Source: Baffinella frigidus
Lineage: Eukaryota > Cryptophyceae > Cryptomonadales > Baffinellaceae
Direction of reading: 5' to 3'
NCBI GenBank assembly: GCA_026770585.1
Contig: MU646399.1
Location: 825,476-835,475 of the forward strand
DNA: 10,000 nt
In this document: piece by piece, positions 9,426-10,000 of the stretch
How the letters are laid out: each line of letters opens with the position of its first letter
Numbering within the stretch: position 1 is the first letter of the stretch
Position numbers and translations under genes: made by a program
Notes under the pieces: model-generated
Told to the model about the DNA's origin: nothing
What the model saw: only the letters and a program-made list of their open reading frames with translations
The model's database searches: none

Positions 9426-9858
9426 ACCCTAAACCCTGAACTCTGAACCCTACACCTTATATCATAACCCCTCAACCCTGATTCGTAAACCGTAAACCGT
9501 AAACCGTAAACCGTAAACCGTAAACCCAAATCCTGATTTCCAAACCCTGAGCCCTGAACCCTAAACCCTGAACCCTGAACCCTGAACCCTGAACCTTGAA
9601 CCCTGAACCTTGAACCCTGAACCCAGAAACCTGAACCCTGAACCCTGAACCCTGAACCCCTCAAAACTGATTCCCAAACTCTGATTCGCAAACCGCAAAC
9701 CGCAAACCCTGAACCCTGAACCCTAAACGCCACGCCCTCATCTCTAAACCCGAAACCCGAAACGCTAACCCCCACGTCCTAACTCCGAAATCCTTCACCA
9801 GGTTCACTTCACGCGCGTGCTTCTAGTCTTCTACTCCCTCTTCTCTCTCCGCAACGAG
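580..9858 (+). CDS. Split gene, 19 candidate exons, unrecognised multi-pass membrane protein (partial at both ends)
   Basis: I infer one gene whose exons sit between repeat-filled introns. Candidate exons: 580-650, 1014-1113, 1592-1749, 2592-2720, 2782-2818, 3210-3238, 3296-3362, 4555-4650, 5002-5133, 5924-5953, 6447-6491, 6671-6781, 7500-7560, 7825-7868, 8094-8149, 8511-8561, 8994-9031, 9335-9372 and 9802-9858. They total 1350 nt, or 450 codons, with phases agreeing at every junction and no internal stop. All acceptors are CAG and 16 of 19 exons start with G. The first third is Ser/Arg/Pro-rich and looks soluble. A short acidic run ends at 5133. From 6447 on, hydrophobic segments appear in exons 11-12, 13, 16 and 19, separated by polar stretches. 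A multi-pass membrane protein such as a channel or transporter is an inference; I see no diagnostic family motif. No start codon, stop codon, promoter or poly(A) signal is visible. Exons 1, 2 and 6 and several donors are uncertain. Confidence 0.55.
674..1013 (+). repeat. GA-rich intron, block 2
   Basis: Candidate intron 1. To about 895 it is nearly pure GAGAGA/GCGAGA on the plus strand. The 3' part (900-1013) is unique and pyrimidine-rich with a C-tract at 961-971 and the acceptor CGCAACAG. No coding signal of its own was seen. Confidence 0.7.
1014..1113 (+). CDS. Candidate exon 2 (two alternative frames)
   Basis: A unique island lies between two GA-repeat introns after the acceptor CGCAACAG ending at 1013. 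The preferred frame begins in phase 2 (one base completes a codon), reads RAQSFFQKGTTQPAMMFCLG and then TTRSLLAVVNMAD, and ends at a GTGGTG donor. Its third positions are about 79% G or C, close to the better exons downstream. The alternative, 1014-1082 with donor GTCGCT, reads ARAKFLPKGNDAAGHDVLPR then DYQ and is phase 0 at both ends; it has lower GC3. Transcript data are needed to choose. Confidence 0.45.
1146..1560 (+). repeat. GA-rich intron, block 3, with short-period sub-arrays
   Basis: Lies in candidate intron 2. It starts with GT repeats (1155-1175), then GAGAGA. It includes a GAGATC array at about 1419-1442 and a GGGAGA array at about 1457-1500. The plus strand is almost all purine for roughly 400 bases. 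Confidence 0.85.
1592..1749 (+). CDS. Candidate exon 3 (Ser/Arg-rich, RRSSLFG motif)
   Basis: This is the longest candidate exon, 52 codons plus two bases. It follows GTGTCGCAG and ends CG|GTACAC. It starts VKEEGADTPPLPSSGLGSRQ, continues through RRSSLFGLPTAKALHSK, and has a second basic-Ser patch, IRRTSVSSG. RRSS and RRTS fit the basophilic kinase (PKA-like) consensus R-R-x-S, which suggests a regulated cytoplasmic region; this is inference. The terminal CG is completed by the C that opens exon 4, giving Arg. No hydrophobic segment is present. It sits between a GA-repeat intron and an 842-nt intron. Confidence 0.6.
2082..2123. repeat. Nested double palindrome (CCTACGG/CCGTAGG)
   Basis: CCTACGG occurs at 2082 and 2094, and its complement CCGTAGG at 2105 and 2117, with 5-, 4- and 5-base spacers. 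This can form one long stem with a symmetric internal loop. The 12-mer GCCTACCGTAGG recurs at 9955-9966. Confidence 0.75.
2404..2548. mobile_element. 145-bp fold-back element in intron 3
   Basis: Arms 2404-2452 and 2499-2548 are about 49 nt each and pair with very few mismatches (outer end CTTCCAGCCCTGGG, inner end ATCAAATCCCCT), around a 46-nt loop. It codes for no protein and has no obvious target duplication. It ends 43 nt before the acceptor of exon 4, so it supplies most of the 3' end of that intron. Confidence 0.75.
2592..2720 (+). CDS. Candidate exon 4 (RRGSIFG motif)
   Basis: It begins after CTTCCAACAG, only 43 nt downstream of a fold-back element, with a CTAAC branch-point-like string at 2559-2563. 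One base completes the Arg codon, then it reads VPQRSGRRGSIFGRTGSIIE, LITPKARPQDTAASVCSTKS and DS. RRGSIFG resembles RRSSLFG of exon 3, so a short phosphorylatable motif may be repeated. The end is ambiguous. A GTACCG donor at 2721 leaves a 61-nt intron; a GTAATA donor at 2748 leaves only 34 nt and adds nine residues. Both are phase 2. Confidence 0.55.
2782..2818 (+). CDS. Candidate micro-exon 5 (37 nt)
   Basis: It follows TTTGACCCAG and ends before GTGGCG. The first G completes a Gly codon begun in exon 4, then it reads LAPGEKCRANTY and ends in phase 0. It is the last unique sequence before the first telomere-like intron array. Support comes from phase agreement on both sides and from the position next to the repeat. 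The donor could also lie a few bases further on. Confidence 0.45.
2835..3200 (+). repeat. Telomere-like array A (CCCTAAA, CCCGAAA)
   Basis: Fills candidate intron 5. Perfect CCCTAAA runs flank a block of CCCGAAA variants at about 2994-3060. The C-rich strand is the sense strand. An internal position between unique islands argues against a chromosome end. Confidence 0.85.
3210..3238 (+). CDS. Candidate micro-exon 6 (29 nt)
   Basis: It lies directly after the first CCCTAAA array, with acceptor CCTCCCCAG and donor GTAGGG. It reads HTAGRWFAR and ends with GC, which the G opening exon 7 turns into Ala. The 57-nt intron that follows (3239-3295) is pyrimidine-rich (TCTCTCGCC...) and ends CGCAG, as a good acceptor should. 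The very small size makes this call tentative. Confidence 0.4.
3296..3362 (+). CDS. Candidate exon 7 (amphipathic, ends AAILAGK)
   Basis: After a pyrimidine tract and CCGCAG it reads VHQVEKGVERMTTQDAAILA then GK, ending phase 0 at AAG|GTCTCC. One other frame is open but is Gly/Pro/Cys-rich and less protein-like. The exon end and its donor (GCGATCCTTGCGGGCAAGGT) recur several times in the following intron at 3458, 3719 and 4124. The 3' half may therefore be part of a dispersed repeat, or the intron copies may be relics of this exon. Confidence 0.5.
3363..4554 (+). other. Candidate intron 7 (1192 nt) with exon-end copies, C-tracts and telomere-like array B
   Basis: Contents in order: AT-rich sequence with a repeated AAAATTACTACACGA (3415 and 3876); copies of the exon 7 end at 3458-3490, 3719-3740 and 4124-4157; long C-tracts at 3645-3700 and 3972-4105; and CCCTAAA/CCCTGAA repeat from about 4158 to 4480. 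No further exon can be supported. Confidence 0.5.
4041..4133 (+). repeat. Three direct copies of a 25-nt unit separated by C-tracts
   Basis: GAATTTGGCAACAACGCAAG plus ATGCC occurs at 4041-4065 and 4109-4133, with a diverged copy at 4073-4097. The last copy runs into the exon-7-like sequence GCGATCCTCGCGGG. Confidence 0.8.
4555..4650 (+). CDS. Candidate exon 8 (32 codons, moderately hydrophobic)
   Basis: It follows the acceptor GAAACGCAG and reads GFGAEGYVSCYLFTWRAAVV, FVNMINLRFPVQ, in phase 0 at both ends. The stretch from YLFTW to FVNMINL could be a membrane segment or a buried strand pair. Third positions are 24 of 32 G or C. G-rich telomere-like sequence starts immediately after CAG at 4650. 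The donor there would be non-canonical GA (CAG|GATATA). A canonical GTTCAG at 4645 is also phase 0 and only trims VQ. Confidence 0.5.
4651..5001 (+). other. Candidate intron 8, mostly unique
   Basis: Begins with a short G-rich telomere-like patch (4655-4684), opposite in strand to the other arrays. A 7-bp hairpin GGCACGC/GCGTGCC lies at 4892-4911. No coding island was recognised. Confidence 0.45.
5002..5133 (+). CDS. Candidate exon 9 (44 codons, helical then acidic)
   Basis: It follows CTCCATCAG and ends GAG|GTCCCT, where telomere-like repeat begins. It reads VECASTVEELMALLKAYTPP, a likely amphipathic helix and Pro break, then RFNDQKHDQKSARKAPRLDT and four Glu. The charged tail looks like a cytoplasmic linker before the membrane part. 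The frame is also open upstream to an ATG at 4987, but the CAG at 4999-5001 is the likelier exon start. The last 23 bases are partly duplicated at 5224-5246. Confidence 0.6.
5134..5480 (+). repeat. Telomere-like array C with embedded exon-end duplicate
   Basis: CCCTAAA, CCCTGAA and CCCTCAA units, interrupted at 5212-5246 by a partial copy of the end of exon 9. Confidence 0.8.
5481..5923 (+). other. Unique part of candidate intron 9, unresolved coding-like stretches
   Basis: Short frames look protein-like but have no consistent splice frame. On the plus strand, 5722-5817 is open between stops. On the minus strand, 5537-5638 reads VNASQQATKEFSAEFKRLFV and onward to a stop. A possible mini-exon 5478-5510 (HPTLLHVPPSV) ends at GTGAAG but has a weak AAAG acceptor. 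G-rich telomere units occur at 5520-5537. Confidence 0.35.
5924..5953 (+). CDS. Candidate micro-exon 10 (10 codons)
   Basis: It sits between a pyrimidine-rich tract ending CCTGTGGCAG and a GTAAAC donor that runs straight into CCCTAAA repeat. It reads ANETTETPAQ, phase 0 at both ends, and would extend the acidic linker of exon 9. Other frames are not compatible with the neighbours. Its size makes it provisional. Confidence 0.45.
5954..6446 (+). repeat. Telomere-like array D (CCCTAAA, CCCTACA, CACCCCA variants)
   Basis: Fills candidate intron 10. It shifts from CCCTAAA to CCCTACA (about 6085-6130) and then to CACCCCA-type units. CCCTTCACCCTCCACC recurs 56 nt apart near 6352 and 6408. Confidence 0.85.
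6447..6491 (+). CDS. Candidate exon 11 (15 codons, start of membrane region)
   Basis: Two overlapping acceptors exist. Using CACGCAG (ending 6446) gives ARAGKMLKWLLFKTS in phase 0, ending at TCG|GTCAAA. Using the later GCGCAG (ending 6456) in phase 0 soon meets a TGA stop. The Lys/Trp/Leu composition fits the cytoplasmic edge of a first membrane helix completed by exon 12. It lies in the middle of telomere-like repeats. Confidence 0.55.
6498..6668 (+). repeat. Telomere-like array E with homogenised CACACCC run
   Basis: Fills candidate intron 11. A nearly pure 7-nt CACACCC run spans about 6540-6597 and is flanked by CCCTAAA units. Confidence 0.85.
6671..6781 (+). CDS. Candidate exon 12 (membrane helix plus acidic loop)
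   Basis: It opens immediately after repeat ending ACACCAG and reads VILASVVTELITFIAWQIVW, a good membrane helix, then PDDFLCEADADGLQSPH, an acidic loop. It ends CAC|GTGCGT. Third positions are 33 of 37 G or C, the clearest coding signature in the window. Phase 0 at both ends. A minus-strand frame over the same bases (6662-6907) is its shadow. With exon 11, the helix is flanked by Lys on one side and Asp/Glu on the other, suggesting the N side is cytoplasmic. Confidence 0.65.
6782..7340 (+). other. Unique part of candidate intron 12
   Basis: No coding island fits between exons 12 and 13, whose phases already match. Two adjacent hairpins are present: TTCAAGGG/CCCTTGAA at 7139-7158 and CCACGACA/TGTCGTGG at 7171-7190. 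The intron then passes into telomere-like repeat. Confidence 0.45.
7341..7452 (+). repeat. Telomere-like array F (CCCTGAA then CCCTCAA)
   Basis: CCCTGAA units are followed by a homogeneous CCCTCAA run at about 7396-7442, then a C-tract before exon 13. Confidence 0.85.
7500..7560 (+). CDS. Candidate exon 13 (second membrane segment; GA donor)
   Basis: It follows a C-tract and AACCAACAG and reads VSNVAILCFVMSVHLYRTIS plus one base. That base joins GC of exon 14 to give Gly. Telomere-like sequence starts right after CTCAG, so the natural 5' splice site is GA (CTCAG|GAATAC), which is non-canonical. A canonical GTTTCG at 7521 is also phase-compatible but would cut the hydrophobic segment after eight residues. 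Confidence 0.55.
7565..7822 (+). repeat. Telomere-like array G
   Basis: Mixed CCCTAAA, CCCTGAA and CCCCAAA units fill candidate intron 13 almost completely, up to the acceptor of exon 14. Confidence 0.85.
7825..7868 (+). CDS. Candidate micro-exon 14 (44 nt)
   Basis: This is an isolated unique island between two CCCTAAA-like introns, with acceptor CAACCAG and donor GTCCCT. After GC, which completes Gly with exon 13, it reads WVKILGQLGLLPRW and ends in phase 0. The composition suits an interfacial or loop helix between membrane segments. Another frame is open (AGSRSSDNWGF...) but gives poor continuity downstream. Confidence 0.55.
7870..8090 (+). repeat. Telomere-like array H
   Basis: CCCTAAA units fill candidate intron 14 and decay into TAAAA-rich variants toward the acceptor of exon 15. 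Confidence 0.85.
8094..8149 (+). CDS. Candidate exon 15 (56 nt)
   Basis: After repeat ending CGAAGCAG it reads VSSVGGQRHFALTDLIPL plus TG. The G of exon 16 completes Trp. The donor GTGCGT is the same hexamer used by exon 12. The end of the exon is becoming hydrophobic and leads into the next membrane segment. Confidence 0.55.
8150..8510 (+). other. Candidate intron 15 with short internal duplications
   Basis: Not telomere-like. It holds a T-run at 8193-8204, repeated AAAAGTTGATGTG at 8209 and 8260, and a hairpin TTGATGTGTC/GACACGTCAA at 8228-8250. It also carries a diverged duplication (TGCGCGCTAGACGCTAAG near 8381, TGCGCGCTGGGCGCCAAG near 8465) and a decoy copy of the exon 16 acceptor at 8454. 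Confidence 0.55.
8511..8561 (+). CDS. Candidate exon 16 (third membrane segment)
   Basis: It follows CTTGTGCAG. After G completing Trp it reads GFTTCIPLTFYIMDVS plus AT, hydrophobic with a single Asp. Donor GTTGAG at 8562 leaves phase 2, joining A of exon 17 to give Ile; a GTCGAT donor at 8556 is also phase 2 and two residues shorter. A near-copy of the acceptor and exon start (CAGGGGCTTCA) lies 54 nt upstream at 8454, but that choice runs into TAA. Confidence 0.55.
8570..8990 (+). repeat. Telomere-like array I with 88-bp higher-order repeat
   Basis: Fills candidate intron 16. Within it, 8651-8914 is three copies of an 88-bp unit; for example AACACTTA falls at 8693, 8781 and 8869. Confidence 0.85.
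8994..9031 (+). CDS. Candidate micro-exon 17 (38 nt)
   Basis: This is a unique GC-rich island inside telomere-like repeats, acceptor CAACCCAG and donor GTAAAC. It reads NTCILDPVPGTP between split codons. It is one of the few exons here not starting with G. The Pro/Gly-rich end looks like a loop after the third membrane segment. Other frames are open, so this rests on phase agreement with exons 16 and 18. Confidence 0.45.
9035..9330 (+). repeat. Telomere-like array J
   Basis: Degenerate CCCTAAA, CCCCAAA and CCCTGAA units fill candidate intron 17. Confidence 0.85.
9335..9372 (+). CDS. Candidate micro-exon 18 (38 nt)
   Basis: A unique island after ATGAATCAG, ending GCG|GTAAAA. In the phase set by exon 17 it reads ISRSPLERLHVA and ends in phase 0. 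An alternative phase reads AFRAPHWSAFMW, which is also protein-like but does not match the phase of exon 19. The island itself is well delimited by repeat on both sides. Confidence 0.5.
9376..9790 (+). repeat. Telomere-like array K with CCGTAAA and CCGCAAA blocks
   Basis: Fills candidate intron 18. Local homogeneous blocks: CCCTCAA (9396-9430), CCGTAAA (about 9486-9524), CCCTGAA (9550-9658) and CCGCAAA (about 9690-9707). The minus-strand GFRVQGS frame is repeat translation. Confidence 0.85.
9802..9858 (+). CDS. Candidate exon 19 (fourth membrane segment, 19 codons)
   Basis: It follows CCTTCACCAG and reads VHFTRVLLVFYSLFSLRNE, strongly hydrophobic with flanking Arg, then a GTGCAC donor. Phase 0 at both ends; 15 of 19 third positions are G or C. 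The gene must continue past 10000 because no stop is present. An S4-like reading of the scattered Arg residues in exons 18-19 is possible, but the regular three-residue spacing of voltage sensors is absent. Confidence 0.6.
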
Positions 9859-10000
9859 GTGCACCCCACACAGCTACGAAGCGATTTTCTGCTCAGATTT
9901 AAGCCATTTCCGGTTACCATATCCGTAGGAACCCCCTCTTTGTCCGTACATATTGCCTACCGTAGGGTTCCAGGTCGTATCGCTCAAGGGATGTTCAAAA
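9859..10000 (+). other. Start of next intron, truncated by window end
   Basis: No exon is visible. The inverted pair GGAACCC/GGGTTCC (9928 and 9965) encloses GCCTACCGTAGG, shared with the palindrome at 2082-2123. Confidence 0.4.

Noticed and set aside
9416-9775. Minus-strand frame with GFRVQGS repeats resembling a repeat protein
   Set aside because: The period-7 DNA repeat alone explains the pattern; there is no exon structure.
1-10000. CRISPR array or prokaryotic operon
   Set aside because: Repeats are short-period tandem without unique spacers, and no ribosome binding sites or compact genes exist.

Overview
The window reads as nuclear DNA from a eukaryotic microalga or related protist. 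There are no long bacterial-style reading frames. About half of the sequence is degenerate plant-type telomere repeat (CCCTAAA and variants), and another large part is purine-rich GA microsatellite. Between the repeats lie short unique islands bounded by CAG acceptors and mostly GT donors. A dinoflagellate is my first guess: acceptors read AG|G, exons are tiny, two donors may be GA, and TTTAGGG-type repeats sit inside introns. A repeat-rich prasinophyte-like green alga is the main alternative. I could not identify the species.

The main result is one split gene on the plus strand that appears to run through almost the whole window (580 to 9858) and continue beyond both ends. I assembled 19 candidate exons of 29 to 158 nt. 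Every candidate acceptor is CAG and 16 of 19 exons begin with G. With the chosen boundaries the codon phases agree at all 18 junctions, giving 1350 nt (450 codons) without a stop. Most boundaries were chosen by eye with phase as one criterion, so the agreement is supportive, not decisive. The first third encodes a Ser/Arg-rich, probably cytoplasmic region with two similar RRxS motifs, followed by an acidic and amphipathic region. The second half (from 6447) encodes at least four hydrophobic segments, so the product looks like a polytopic membrane protein. I do not recognise the family.

Layout: 1-579 holds GA repeat, a near-perfect 49-nt hairpin and two fold-back MITE-like elements. 580-1749 has three N-terminal exons separated by GA-rich introns. 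1750-2591 is an intron with a nested palindrome and a 145-bp fold-back element ending 43 nt before the next exon. 2592-3362 has four exons. 3363-5133 has long introns around two exons, with copies of an exon-end sequence and C-tracts. 5134-9801 is a run of small exons set in CCCTAAA-like introns. 9859-10000 is the start of the next intron.

No tRNA, rRNA, CRISPR, prokaryotic operon or autonomous transposase was found. The long frames rich in ERERER, LSLSLS or GFRVQG are translations of repeats, not genes.
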